From JBCAXA01 sp038534295 (GTDB taxonomy: Bacteria > Pseudomonadota > Gammaproteobacteria > Steroidobacterales > Woeseiaceae): a stretch of DNA of 64,000 nt. Under the pieces are notes generated by a model, which made no database searches, was not told the origin of the DNA, and saw only the letters and a program-made list of their open reading frames with translations. The translations under genes and the position numbers were made by a program. The stretch spans positions 1,302,001 through 1,366,000 of the forward strand of contig JBCAXA010000001.1 in assembly GCA_038534295.1 (NCBI GenBank). The letters run 5' to 3'. Shown piece by piece: positions 18,323 through 27,363 of this stretch (position 1 is its first letter; each line of letters starts with the position of its first letter).

Positions 18323-18871
18323 TCAGATGCGCTTGGCGATGGCAACACCGAGCGACGACCCGGAGCCAACTATCCTTGACCACAGCGACGCGATGTTGCC
18401 GCCACCGCTATCGAGTCTTCCCGACGCATCGTCGCGGTGCTCCACTTCTTCATCGCAAAACTGCTCGAGCTTCGCGGCCAATGGGCGGAGCTCGGGTTGC
18501 GCGGCCATGGTTTTGATCTGCTCCAGGTAGTGCTGCTCAACAAACGTTTCGACGGCAGCGATGGTCCGAAACACGGCGCGGGCTCCGAACAGCGCACTGA
18601 ATGCGCCGAGCAACCACCCGGCTGCGCGCCACAGCGGCAGCAAGCGGCTGTGATGCGCCTTCGGCAGCCACTCGTCAAAGAACGCCCAGTGCACGCGTTC
18701 GGTGTCGCGGTGCTCGGTGGCAAACGCACGCACCTTCGCGTCGCCGCTGACCGCCAAAATCCCAGTGTAAATGGCGACAGCGCCGCACTCGCCGGCGTGA
18801 TCAGAGCGCAGCTCCGCGATCAGGTCGTCGCTTAGTGGCAAATCCTTGCAAGGCGGTACGTGTTCGGTCAT
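18323..18871 (-). CDS. coq7: Demethoxyubiquinone hydroxylase (Coq7)
   Basis: 182 residues, a di-iron carboxylate protein. Ligand motifs are visible as ELRSDHAGECGA, HRDTERVHW, VETFVEQHY and DEEVEHRDDA, in the repeated E...ExxH pattern of the Coq7/UbiF-replacement family. It hydroxylates demethoxyubiquinone in ubiquinone synthesis at the inner membrane. Its presence implies aerobic ubiquinone respiration, and this form is typical of many proteobacteria lacking UbiF. It stands alone between the TetR gene and a small unknown gene. Confidence 0.93.
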   Translation of the reverse strand: MTEHVPPCKDLPLSDDLIAELRSDHAGECGAVAIYTGILAVSGDAKVRAFATEHRDTERVHWAFFDEWLPKAHHSRLLPLWRAAGWLLGAFSALFGARAVFRTIAAVETFVEQHYLEQIKTMAAQPELRPLAAKLEQFCDEEVEHRDDASGRLDSGGGNIASLWSRIVGSGSSLGVAIAKRI

Positions 18872-19161
18872 GGCGCGATAACGATAAGGTCAACTACCCC
18901 TATTTCAACGCAGCGGAACGCGCGACGAACAGTTATTACTTCGGCAATGACGAACGCTGCGTAAGCGAAGAAGATCTGTCGCAATCGTCATAAACCAACC
19001 GACAGCGCGCATTGAGTTTCCGAGGGTCGATTACGGCGCACAGCGGGAGCTTTCGGGCTTTGCCGAACGATGCGATAACTCAGATCGCGAAATATCTGCG
19101 GTCGGGAACCGGTCAGCTGCTATGACGAATAACTTCGCTGTGACCCGCCAAGGAGCATGCC

Positions 19162-19353
19162 ATGCAGAAAAAGACCGACGATTTTTGTCTGACACTCGTG
19201 AGCGAAGCCGGCCGCGGCTGGCCCGGAGACATCGACGATCGCGTGCTTTGTCAGTGCGCGGAAGTCGTTGCGGCAACACCGCAGGCGCATTTGATTGACC
19301 CGAGTATTCTCAGTGCCTGCGATTTGCCCGATTTCGACGAACCTGACGAATAA
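19162..19353 (+). CDS. Small conserved-looking protein, unknown function
   Basis: 63 codons with a strong AAGGAG ribosome site 7-8 bp before the ATG, so it is probably translated. The product is acidic with four cysteines (DFCLTL, VLCQCAEV, LSACDLP) and ends FDEPDE. I do not recognise the family. Bases 19211-19322 of this gene recur with one mismatch at 44287-44398 in the same orientation, where the 5' part is missing and the 3' tail differs. The alginate locus lies exactly between the two copies. Confidence 0.65.
   Translation: MQKKTDDFCLTLVSEAGRGWPGDIDDRVLCQCAEVVAATPQAHLIDPSILSACDLPDFDEPDE
19211..19322 (+). repeat. Left copy of 112-bp direct repeat flanking the alginate locus
   Basis: Identical to 44287-44398 except at one base (A at 19275, G at 44351). 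It falls inside the small gene at 19162. Sequence similarity stops abruptly after GTGCCTGCGA at the right end and is interrupted by a 4-bp difference at the left end. Confidence 0.95.
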
Positions 19354-19392
19354 TATCGGCTCATCAGTGGGGAACGTGGTGTCGAGTTCTTT

Positions 19393-20424
19393 CTAGCGCT
19401 GCACTCGGCCCGAAGCGTCGCCGCTCATGAGCTTCTCGACTTCCGGGACAGTAGCCCGATTGAAGTCACCGAGAATCGAGTGCTTGAGACAGCTCGCCGC
19501 AACGGCAAACTCTAGCGCGTCCTGGCGACCGTCATACGTGTTCAACGCATAGATAAGTGCCGAGGCAAAACTGTCGCCGCCACCAACTCGATCGATTATG
19601 TCAGTGATCTCATAGTGGCGTGAGAGATAGAAGCCGTTTTTATCGCGCAGGCACGCGGACCAACCATTACGGTCGGCACTTTTTGATTCGCGCAGCGTCA
19701 CGGCAAGAACGCCCATGTTTGGGAACTCAGCGAATACTTTCTCAGTAAGGCGCTGGTAACGGGTCGGATCAAGCTCGCCGCTTTCAACGTGCACATCGTC
19801 GACACCGATGTCGAGCGACTTCTGGCAGTCCTCTTCGTTGGCAATGCCAACGTCGACGTATTTCACTAACTCACGCATCACTTCTGGTGCAGTTTTGCCG
19901 TACTTCCAAAGCTTGCCGCGAAAATTGAAGTCGCAAGATACGGTGAGATTTTGTGACTGCGCGGCTTTCACGGCCGCGAGACTCAGTTCGGCCGCTGACT
20001 CACTGAGAGCCGGGGTAATTCCGGTGATATGCATCCACCTGGCACCATGCAGTATCTCGGACCAATCGAAGTCCGCCGGATTCGCCGAAGCGATCGACGA
20101 ATTGGCGCGGTCATAGACGACATTGGAAGGTCGCTGATTGGCGCCAGCCTCTAGGAAATAGATACCAATGCGATCGCCGCTGCGCTTTACGTTGCTGACA
20201 TCGACGCCAAAGCCGCGTAGCTCGCGAATGCACGCATCACCGATCGGGCTCGCTGGCAACGCCGACACAAACCCGCTATTCATTCCGAAATTGGCTAGCG
20301 CGACGGCGACATTGGCTTCGCCGCCACCGAAGGTCGCCTCGAAACTCGGCGACTGGAAAAAACGCTCGTGCCCCGGCGTCTTCAGCCGCAGCATTATTTC
20401 GCCAACACTCAAGTATTCAGCCAT
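19393..20424 (-). CDS. kdgK: 2-keto-3-deoxygluconate kinase (PfkB family)
   Basis: 343 residues. PfkB features are the N-terminal [15 protein letters not shown] and the catalytic signature [15 protein letters not shown] with the base Asp. It phosphorylates 2-keto-3-deoxygluconate to KDPG in the cytoplasm. It is the last gene of an operon with eda (2 bp upstream), a DEH reductase, an MFS porter and kdgF. This context makes KDG the substrate rather than another sugar. Confidence 0.93.
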   Translation of the reverse strand: MAEYLSVGEIMLRLKTPGHERFFQSPSFEATFGGGEANVAVALANFGMNSGFVSALPASPIGDACIRELRGFGVDVSNVKRSGDRIGIYFLEAGANQRPSNVVYDRANSSIASANPADFDWSEILHGARWMHITGITPALSESAAELSLAAVKAAQSQNLTVSCDFNFRGKLWKYGKTAPEVMRELVKYVDVGIANEEDCQKSLDIGVDDVHVESGELDPTRYQRLTEKVFAEFPNMGVLAVTLRESKSADRNGWSACLRDKNGFYLSRHYEITDIIDRVGGGDSFASALIYALNTYDGRQDALEFAVAASCLKHSILGDFNRATVPEVEKLMSGDASGRVQR

Positions 20425-20426
20425 AG

Positions 20427-21071
20427 CTATGCTCGAACCTCGTTTGCGATAGCGCAGGCTTCTGCAGCCAAACGCGTAACGGTTTCAAAATCCCCGGATC
20501 GAACGGCATCTGCTGGCGTTAGCCAGCTGCCGCCGCAGGCCAGCACGGCGTCGAGCTGCAAATAACCGCCGAGGTTAGTCGCCGTTACGCCGCCCGTGGG
20601 CATGAATTTTACGTCGCGGAAAACCGCACCCAATGCTTTTAGCATCGGCACGCCGCCGGCCTGCCCGGCCGGGAAGAACTTCATGGCGCGTAGTCCCAGG
20701 TTCCAACCCAGCTGTGCTTCGCTGGCCGTTGCTACACCGGGCAACATATCGACGCCGGCCTGCTGTGCGACCTCAACGACCGGTTGATACAGTCCCGGTG
20801 ACACAATGAATGCGGCCCCGGCGTCCAGCGATATCTTCGCCTGCGCTTCAGCGAGCACGGTGCCGGCGCCGACGATGGCATCCGGCACCGACTGGGCGAC
20901 GCGGCGCAAGCACGCAAGCGCGGCCTCCGTGCGCAGCACGACTTCGAGCACGGTTAAACCACCGGCCACCAACGCGTTGGCGGTATCGACCGCAGTCGCC
21001 GGGTCATCCGCTTGAATCAGCGGCACGACGGGCGCCTTTTCGAGTCGCGATTGCAGCTCGGCGTTGATCAC
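20427..21071 (-). CDS. eda: KDPG aldolase (bifunctional KHG/KDPG aldolase family)
   Basis: 214 residues. The catalytic Glu is seen in [11 protein letters not shown] and the Schiff-base Lys in [10 protein letters not shown], as in E. coli Eda. It splits KDPG into pyruvate and glyceraldehyde-3-phosphate, the last step of alginate breakdown. Its start overlaps the reductase stop by 4 bp (ATGA), indicating coupled translation. Confidence 0.95.
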   Translation of the reverse strand: MINAELQSRLEKAPVVPLIQADDPATAVDTANALVAGGLTVLEVVLRTEAALACLRRVAQSVPDAIVGAGTVLAEAQAKISLDAGAAFIVSPGLYQPVVEVAQQAGVDMLPGVATASEAQLGWNLGLRAMKFFPAGQAGGVPMLKALGAVFRDVKFMPTGGVTATNLGGYLQLDAVLACGGSWLTPADAVRSGDFETVTRLAAEACAIANEVRA

Positions 21072-21826
21072 GAAAACAGCAACCCACCATTGATGTCGAT
21101 ATTGGCGCCCGCGAGAAAGCTCGCCGACCCGGACGCCAGATAGGCAACGAGGTCGGCAACTTCTGTAGCTTGACCTTCGCGCCGCAAGGGAGTGCTCGCG
21201 GCAACGTTGCTACGCACCTGATCCTTGGTGAATTTGTCGTGGAATGTCGTACTGATCATGCCCGGGCAGACGCTGTTGACTCGGATCCCAGACGGGCCGA
21301 GCTCCCTTGCAAGGCCGCGCGTGAAGGTCATTACCGCACCCTTCGACGTCGCGTACGCGATCGCTCCGGGACCACCGCCGTCGCGACCTGCTTGTGACGC
21401 GAGATTGACGATCGCCGAGCCCTCTTTCATATGTGGCACTACGGCCCGACAAGTTAGAAAGGTACTAGTCATGTTGAGGCGCATGACGCCTTCAAAAAAC
21501 TCGACGTCCATTTCCGCCAATGTTTTTCGCGCGACGAGCCCGCCGACGACGTTCACCAGGACATCGATCGAGTTACCAAACGCCTGCCGCGTTGCCGCGA
21601 CAAGGTTGGCGACGTCCTCTTCACTGGTCATGTCGCCACGGACTGCGATGGCCTCCCCGCCGGCACCCTTGATTGCAGCCACTGTGGCCTCGCCATCCGA
21701 CGGCGTATTGAAAAAATTGACGACGACTTTTGCGCCGTGAGCTGCGAGGGTTTCGGAAACGGCTCTGCCGATGTCACGCGCCCCTCCCGTAACGATCGCG
21801 ACTTTTCCTTCTAGAGCTTTCATCAC
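21068..21826 (-). CDS. SDR-family oxidoreductase, probable DEH reductase
   Basis: 252 residues with the Rossmann motif VTGGARDIGRA and the SDR catalytic set Ser (NLASQAG) and YATSK. In alginate loci this position is taken by the NAD(P)H-dependent reductase converting 4-deoxy-L-erythro-5-hexoseulose uronate (DEH) to KDG. Membership in the operon with eda and kdgK supports that assignment. Cofactor preference is not settled by eye. Two in-frame ATGs (MM) mark the start. Confidence 0.9.
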   Translation of the reverse strand: MMKALEGKVAIVTGGARDIGRAVSETLAAHGAKVVVNFFNTPSDGEATVAAIKGAGGEAIAVRGDMTSEEDVANLVAATRQAFGNSIDVLVNVVGGLVARKTLAEMDVEFFEGVMRLNMTSTFLTCRAVVPHMKEGSAIVNLASQAGRDGGGPGAIAYATSKGAVMTFTRGLARELGPSGIRVNSVCPGMISTTFHDKFTKDQVRSNVAASTPLRREGQATEVADLVAYLASGSASFLAGANIDINGGLLFS

Positions 21827-21853
21827 TGCTTCCTTTTGAATTGCCCGCGGACC

Positions 21854-23128
21854 TTAGCCAGCCGGACGTGGACTTAGAGGCTGAATCTTTCCGCATAGAA
21901 TCCAGACTGAGAGCACCGTTAGGATTGCAAGTGCAGCGCCAACGGCAAATGCCGGTGCGTAGCTATTGACGGTAATGATCGGAATCAAGAAATTGAGGCC
22001 GACAACAGCCAGTTTTGCGGCTGTCCCGGCAAAACCAGCCAGGGAGGCGACAGACTTCCCGCTGTAGAAGTCACTCGGCAGTGTCTGGATATTGCCGACC
22101 GCTGTCTGGAACCCAAACAGAATTGCGGCCATGAGAAGCACGGCAATCAGCGGTGACGCAGCGACGATCGTTAGCAACAGACTTACGAGCATGATCAGGC
22201 CACCAAGACCGATCACGAACTTGCGGGTCTTGTTGACGGTCCACCCGGCCTTGATCCGATTTTGTGCGAGCAGGCCGCCGAACCAAGCACCGAACATGGC
22301 GCCGATGTAAGGCACAGCTGCGTATTTGGCGATCTCAGCTACCCCAAAGCCGTACGTTTCGTTGAGGTACAGCGGCAGCCAGCCAACGAACAACCACCAG
22401 ATTGGGTCGAGAAAAAAGGACGCGAGAATGACACCCCAGCTTTCTTTACGTGACAAAATTTCACGCGATGTCGGTGCGTACTCGGCGACTTGATCAGTCT
22501 CGGCGCTGCGCTGGCCGGTGAGGATAAAGTCGCGCTCGGCCTCGTCTAGCCACGGGTGGTCAGCAGGCCCGGATTTGTAGACGGCAAGCCAAGGTATGAG
22601 CCACAAGAACCCGAGCACCCCGATCACGATGAAGGTGGCTTGCCAACTGCTGAACCAGATAAATAGCAAGCCGACGATTGGTGCCGAGATAATGCCGCCG
22701 ATGGCGGCCCCAGAATTGAAGATTCCTTGCGCAAGCGCGCGCTCTTTGATTGGGAACCACTCGGCATTAGCCTTCGTAGCTCCCGGCCAATTGCCCGCTT
22801 CGGCGACGCCAAGCAGTCCGCGGAAAAGCGAAAATGTCAGCAGCGAGTTGGCGACGGCGTGCAGCATGGTCGCGATTGACCAAACTGCGATTGCGAGTAC
22901 GAAGCCGAGCCGCGTTCCGATCCAGTCAAAAATTTTGCCGAACAGCGTCTGACCGAATGCATAAGCGAACGTAAAGACGTTAATGATGATGGCGTAGTCG
23001 GTCTTGGTTAAGCCGAGATCAGTGGATATCTCTGGCCACAAGACTGCGAGCGCGCCGCGGTCGATGTAGTTGATGACGGTGGCGATGGCGACCAGAGTAA
23101 CGATCACCCATCTCAACCTGCCTTTCAC
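21854..23128 (-). CDS. MFS transporter, hexuronate/DEH type
   Basis: 424 residues with about 12 hydrophobic segments. The loop DWIGTRLG after helix 2 is the MFS motif A, and the N-terminus (ATVINYIDRGALAVLWPEI) is typical of the anion:cation symporter (ExuT/GudP-like) group. It should carry unsaturated uronate monomers or DEH across the inner membrane. The start overlaps the kdgF stop by 4 bp. Confidence 0.93.
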   Translation of the reverse strand: MKGRLRWVIVTLVAIATVINYIDRGALAVLWPEISTDLGLTKTDYAIIINVFTFAYAFGQTLFGKIFDWIGTRLGFVLAIAVWSIATMLHAVANSLLTFSLFRGLLGVAEAGNWPGATKANAEWFPIKERALAQGIFNSGAAIGGIISAPIVGLLFIWFSSWQATFIVIGVLGFLWLIPWLAVYKSGPADHPWLDEAERDFILTGQRSAETDQVAEYAPTSREILSRKESWGVILASFFLDPIWWLFVGWLPLYLNETYGFGVAEIAKYAAVPYIGAMFGAWFGGLLAQNRIKAGWTVNKTRKFVIGLGGLIMLVSLLLTIVAASPLIAVLLMAAILFGFQTAVGNIQTLPSDFYSGKSVASLAGFAGTAAKLAVVGLNFLIPIITVNSYAPAFAVGAALAILTVLSVWILCGKIQPLSPRPAG

Positions 23129-23481
23129 GACGAGTCTCCCGCATCGAGAAAGTCTTCCCTAGCGGGACTGAATACATCCAACAAGACGCCAGCCTTGCGG
23201 CACACGGCGCCATGGTCGAGATTTGGCTGTACGCAAAAGCTATCTCCTGGTCCGAGACGTTTGCGTTCGCCGTCGATGAAGACATCGAACTCACCACTTT
23301 CGACATAGCTCACCTGGGAATGTGGATGTGCATGCACATATCCCTCGGCGCCCGCTTCGAAGACCACACGCGCGACCATCAGCGAGTCGTTGTAGCCGAG
23401 TATCTGGCGCTTTATGCCGTCACCGAGATCCTCGACAAGAACGTCTTTTGCTTCGATAAACGCGGCGCTTTTGTTTTTCAC
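23125..23481 (-). CDS. kdgF: KdgF-like cupin (unsaturated uronate ring-opening)
   Basis: About 118 residues, one cupin. Metal ligands are visible in HAHPHSQVSYVESGE and in PNLDHGAVC. KdgF accelerates conversion of 4,5-unsaturated galacturonate or mannuronate/guluronate monomers to linear DEH/DKI. A GTG at 23481 with GGGGGA upstream is preferred; GTG at 23496 in the same frame is possible. It is the first gene of the five-gene monomer-processing operon and is divergent from the FadR-type regulator. Confidence 0.9.
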   Translation of the reverse strand: MKNKSAAFIEAKDVLVEDLGDGIKRQILGYNDSLMVARVVFEAGAEGYVHAHPHSQVSYVESGEFDVFIDGERKRLGPGDSFCVQPNLDHGAVCRKAGVLLDVFSPAREDFLDAGDSS

Positions 23482-23724
23482 AGTCAGTCCCCCCACAGTC
23501 TCGTCCGTCTCGATCGGGCTTAGCTTGTTCGCACAAACTCGCGACTACGGTCCAATACGATTGGCATCGCGGTGCTCATTGCAGTGGGCTCGGGCGGAAA
23601 GACCCAAAATTTAGGTGTACCGTGACTTGCACACGGTAACGATCAGTTGCGCGTTTGATTCTGACCGTACTCATCGGTCGGCTCCCCAACAAAGCTCGTT
23701 GTATTTTCTAGCCACTGTAACCAA

Positions 23725-23735
23725 TTGTCTTACCA
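23725..23735. promoter_or_regulatory. Candidate FadR/GntR operator, site A
   Basis: TTGTCTTACCA fits the GntR/FadR-type pattern TNGTNNNACNA. It lies in the 527-bp divergent region between kdgF and the FadR-family gene. Confidence 0.45.
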
Positions 23736-23867
23736 GTGGTCAAACATTTTCTATGACCAAATAGCTATATTTGTACGTATTGAGTACAAACCAATTGCCT
23801 GGCTTATCTGCCCGGAGTCGCGAAAAATGAGCTATTCACACAACACAGTAGAATCTAGAGCATTGAT

Positions 23868-23878
23868 TGGTAAGATTA
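23868..23878. promoter_or_regulatory. Candidate FadR/GntR operator, site B
   Basis: TGGTAAGATTA has one mismatch to TNGTNNNACNA and shares the TGGTAAG half with the perfect site at 43864. The rest of this 527-bp intergenic stretch is AT-rich and holds no convincing gene. Confidence 0.4.
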
Positions 23879-23917
23879 TTTTTAGAAGTCACCGACGAAT
23901 CCGCGTTGGCAGATACT

Positions 23918-23928
23918 TTATCTAACCA
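23918..23928. promoter_or_regulatory. Candidate FadR/GntR operator, site C
   Basis: TTATCTAACCA (reverse TGGTTAGATAA) has one mismatch to the pattern and lies 80 bp before the regulator's start, a suitable place for autoregulation. Confidence 0.4.
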
Positions 23929-24008
23929 ATTCACTGTGTCGTGCTAAACTCTTGATCGGGGGTGTACCGCCACGGCTATATGCCACTGAAGTTAGGGAGA
24001 AAGATCCG

Positions 24009-24770
24009 ATGGGCACTGAGAAGCGCCTTTACAGAAGCGTCTTGGAACGTCTCGATAAGCTGATCGAAGACGGCGAGTATCCGCCCGGAGGGCGGTTGCC
24101 GCCTGAACGCGAACTCGCCGAACGTTTCAGCGTCAGTCGACCAACTGTGCGCGAAGCCATCATCGCGCTGGAAGCCTTGGAGCGCGTTGAGGTTAAAACC
24201 GGTTCAGGCGTATATGTACTCGAATCGCCGAAACGGCGTAACGGCATAGACACGAACGTCAGCGCGTTTGAGCTCACCGAGGCTCGGGCACTCATCGAAG
24301 GAGAAGCGGCGGCGTTGGCCGCGGCGATGATCAGCGACGAGCAGCTCGACGAGCTTGAATCAACGCTGCACGAAATGGCCGACGAGTCGGAAGACGGCAA
24401 GCTGATCTCTGAATTGGCTGATCAAAAATTTCACCGGATCATTTCCGAAGCTACCCGCAACAGCATGATGATTTCCATTTTCGACAATCTCTGGCATGTA
24501 CGCGACAACGCACCGGACGTTCATGCGGCGTATCAGGCCATTTGCGAAATTGATCCGCAGTCTCGAGTGGACGAACATAGGGAAATCTTCGATGCACTCA
24601 AAAAGCGCGACCCAAAGGCAGCCCGCGAAGCAATGCACGGTCATTTTGCACGCATTCTGAACAACCTTATCGTCGCCAGCGAGAAGGCGCAGGTGGAGGA
24701 AATTCGACGCAAGACCAAGGAAAGTCGGCAACGCTTTTCACTCAACCATTTGGCGACTGGCGCCTCGTAG
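24009..24770 (+). CDS. FadR-subfamily GntR transcriptional regulator
   Basis: 253 residues. The N-terminal winged helix includes RLPPERELAERFSVSRPTVREAI, and the C-terminal FCD effector domain is all-helical with the expected metal-binding pattern (RALIEGEAAALAA, HRIISEATRN, EHREIFDAL, HGHFARIL). ATG at 24009 has AGGGAG upstream; the frame is open from a TTG at 23952. It sits centrally in the alginate locus. In comparable proteobacterial loci such regulators repress until an alginate-derived keto-deoxy sugar binds. The ligand here is inferred, not shown. Confidence 0.94.
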   Translation: MGTEKRLYRSVLERLDKLIEDGEYPPGGRLPPERELAERFSVSRPTVREAIIALEALERVEVKTGSGVYVLESPKRRNGIDTNVSAFELTEARALIEGEAAALAAAMISDEQLDELESTLHEMADESEDGKLISELADQKFHRIISEATRNSMMISIFDNLWHVRDNAPDVHAAYQAICEIDPQSRVDEHREIFDALKKRDPKAAREAMHGHFARILNNLIVASEKAQVEEIRRKTKESRQRFSLNHLATGAS

Positions 24771-24886
24771 ATGCTTGCGAGCAAGTGCTATTTGCAGATT
24801 GGCTCGAACGCTGGCCCGAGGCAACATGAGCTGGTTCGCATCAATATCGGTACAACGCGAACACCCTACGCAGCGTCATTGGCCAG

Positions 24887-27142
24887 CTACCTGGGTGAGA
24901 AATATCGATAAGGACCGGTCCAGTGCAGGGGCTGCCCAGCAACGTTCAGCCGGTGAGTCGCTGCCGCCGACGCGTCCGCGTTAGCCAGCGCGAACAGGCT
25001 CTGCTGGCCGCCGATGTCTTGGACTGACACGACGGTATAGTCCTCTTCATCCAAGACGATTCGAATTGCCGCGATACTCGACTTGGCGTTGACCGCCAAC
25101 TCCGAAACTGGGCTGTAATCACCATGAGGCTCGAGGATCGTTGCAAAAACGGTACTCGCGACGTTGGCCCTGCGAATCAGGAAGCCAGGGTCGCGGCGGA
25201 GGTTAAAATCGGGATCGTTGGCGCCAATGCGGGTGAACATCAGTTGATCGTCGCGATTTACGGCCGTTGTTAGCGTGTAAAACTTGCCGTTGTTCAGCCA
25301 AGAAAACTTTGCATTCTCGGTCGACGCCTGGCCGCTTGCTTCCATGAAAAGATGTTGGAACCCGTTACGCTCGCCGAGGGGCGCAAGCGCGGTGGGCACG
25401 CTGATCTCGAAATTGGTATCGAGCAGCTGCCCTTGGAAATAGAACGGCAAGTCGTACTGGTTGTTCGTGGTGGCAACGGCTCTGAAGATATCCAGCACGA
25501 ACGGTTTTTCGAAATGCTCGTTTTTTATGACTGCCATCGTACGCCGCAGCCGTACGCCGGGATAGGCGTTGGTCTCGTCGGCGCTAACCACCAGCTTGTT
25601 CGGGTCGCTGTCGCTGTAGAAATGCAAATCTGAATGGTATTTTCTACCGATGTCGTAGCTCCCATCGAAATGCGAGCCTTCGTTTATCGTGAGCGTGTTG
25701 TGCGCGATGCTCTGCTTCGCCCACGTCTGATTTTCCGGGAGGTAGTTGCCGCCGCCTTTCTGTTCGATGTTGACGAATCGGACGAGTCCATAGTCCTGTA
25801 GAACTTCGTCACCTTGTTCGTACAAAGAAAAAGACAGCTTGTCGTAGTGCCCATGACTCAGCCCTTGGGCGGAGTACTTGTAAACGAGGGTCAAGTCCTC
25901 GTTTCCATAGCGCAGCACTGCCACTCCGCCCTCTGTACCGTCGCTGCCGTCAGAAAGGTTGATCGACGATTTCTCAAAATCGCGCGTCTTCCCGTCGCGC
26001 ACCGCAATCGCGACGGCGATGCCCGCATCATCGAGGAGAACTTGATTTTGTCGTTCAGCAATACTCAATAGCGCTGGGTCGTTCCCGCCGACGAGAAAAG
26101 CGATATCGACTGCAGTAACCAACTCCCGCGCGTGATACGACATGCCTTTCTGCGCATCGTTCAGCGGAAAGAATTCACCGTTCGCGTCGGATAGCTGCAG
26201 CAAAGCATTAACCGCTTTGAGCAGCATCCCATCTCGCCGCTCGAAAATACCTAGCTCCGGCCGAGTATTGTGCAGTCCTTGCGCAAAGACGAGGAACGGA
26301 TACATCGCGTAGCGCTGATAGTACGGGCCTTCCGTGTAGTATCCGTCCGGCGAAAACGGCGCATCCAAGTTGGCAAGAAAACCGGCTTTGCCGTCAGGAT
26401 CGAAAATGAATCCGCCGTCATCGTCTTTTTCAAGAGGATCGAAATCAGACTGTTCGGCCGCAAGCCCGTAGAGCGCTCGCTCAACCAATTCGTCGTCGCC
26501 CATGACCAAGCCGATCATCCCGACGGCCGCATTGCCCCACGCACTGTGATTGTGGATTCGATTGAAGAATCGCGGATTCGCGACCGAGATATGATCCGCG
26601 AAAGGACGAAACAAGTTGCTCTCGAGCCTCGCGCGTTCTTGGACCGACAGAAAATCGTAGATCGTGTCATATGCCTGACTGGTATAGACCAGCCAGTTGG
26701 CGTCATTGAGACACTGCCAAAACAGCTTACCGCGCGCATAGGATCGCGTCTTTGGGTGTAACGGCAGACTCTGGTACATCGCCTCGTATTGGAACAACAT
26801 GTCACGCACGAAACGGGCGTACTTCTCCTCCTCAAGAATCTGATAAAGCACCCCCGCCTTCTGCATGGTGAAAAAGTTGCGCTTGTGGCGTTCGTGCGTG
26901 TAGCCGCCGGAGTAATCTCTCGGAATTGGTGTGTCAATGCCCGCCGCGATTTCTGCGTCGACTTCAGCACGTACTTTCGCAACGGTGGCATCGAACAACG
27001 GTACGGTGCCGAGCGCGGCGCGGATTTCAGCGACACCATCTTTAGTCAGGATCAATGTCGGATGCTCATTCGGAGCACCGTGGAGCGGCGATACCAGCAG
27101 GAGACCAGTCACAACCAGTAACGCCATAAACTGCTTTGTCAT
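24887..27142 (-). CDS. PL17 oligoalginate lyase
   Basis: 751 residues. Signal peptide MTKQFMALLVVTGLLLVSP predicts a periplasmic enzyme. An N-terminal alpha-toroid spans about 60-380 (NHSAWGNAAVGMIGL). A heparinase II/III-like beta domain follows, with SHGHYDKLSFSLYEQG and QSIAHNTLTI, signatures of PL17 exolyases that bind zinc and use Tyr/His catalysis. It degrades oligoalginate to unsaturated monouronates for KdgF. The ATG at 27142 is chosen because the signal peptide begins there although the frame extends to 27286. It is divergent from the PL6 gene. Confidence 0.95.
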   Translation of the reverse strand: MTKQFMALLVVTGLLLVSPLHGAPNEHPTLILTKDGVAEIRAALGTVPLFDATVAKVRAEVDAEIAAGIDTPIPRDYSGGYTHERHKRNFFTMQKAGVLYQILEEEKYARFVRDMLFQYEAMYQSLPLHPKTRSYARGKLFWQCLNDANWLVYTSQAYDTIYDFLSVQERARLESNLFRPFADHISVANPRFFNRIHNHSAWGNAAVGMIGLVMGDDELVERALYGLAAEQSDFDPLEKDDDGGFIFDPDGKAGFLANLDAPFSPDGYYTEGPYYQRYAMYPFLVFAQGLHNTRPELGIFERRDGMLLKAVNALLQLSDANGEFFPLNDAQKGMSYHARELVTAVDIAFLVGGNDPALLSIAERQNQVLLDDAGIAVAIAVRDGKTRDFEKSSINLSDGSDGTEGGVAVLRYGNEDLTLVYKYSAQGLSHGHYDKLSFSLYEQGDEVLQDYGLVRFVNIEQKGGGNYLPENQTWAKQSIAHNTLTINEGSHFDGSYDIGRKYHSDLHFYSDSDPNKLVVSADETNAYPGVRLRRTMAVIKNEHFEKPFVLDIFRAVATTNNQYDLPFYFQGQLLDTNFEISVPTALAPLGERNGFQHLFMEASGQASTENAKFSWLNNGKFYTLTTAVNRDDQLMFTRIGANDPDFNLRRDPGFLIRRANVASTVFATILEPHGDYSPVSELAVNAKSSIAAIRIVLDEEDYTVVSVQDIGGQQSLFALANADASAAATHRLNVAGQPLHWTGPYRYFSPR

Positions 27143-27307
27143 TGCTATTTTCGTCTCGCCAAACACCGTGTGACTAATAGGCCCATAGGACGCAGACGAG
27201 TTCTTGCAGCGGCAGAGCACGCCAAACGTTCGGGAATCGGTTGGGACTGAGCTCCAAGCGAATGGTAAAGTAGTAGCGCTAACCAATATATCATCTCACG
27301 CCACGCT

Positions 27308-27321
27308 ATTGGCTAGCCAAT
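27308..27321. promoter_or_regulatory. Perfect palindrome in PL17/PL6 divergent promoter region
   Basis: ATTGGCTAGCCAAT is a perfect 14-bp palindrome between the divergent PL17 and PL6 genes. Its TTGG/CCAA arms resemble the other candidate operators, but the central spacing differs from the FadR pattern, so its role is uncertain. Confidence 0.4.
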
Positions 27322-27331
27322 TACCCCTTAT

Positions 27332-27342
27332 TGGTAACACTC
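27332..27342. promoter_or_regulatory. Candidate FadR/GntR operator between PL17 and PL6
   Basis: TGGTAACACTC matches TNGTNNNACNA at all but the last base. It is 22 bp before the PL6 ATG. Confidence 0.4.
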
Positions 27343-27363
27343 TTCCAAATAGTGAGAACCCAG

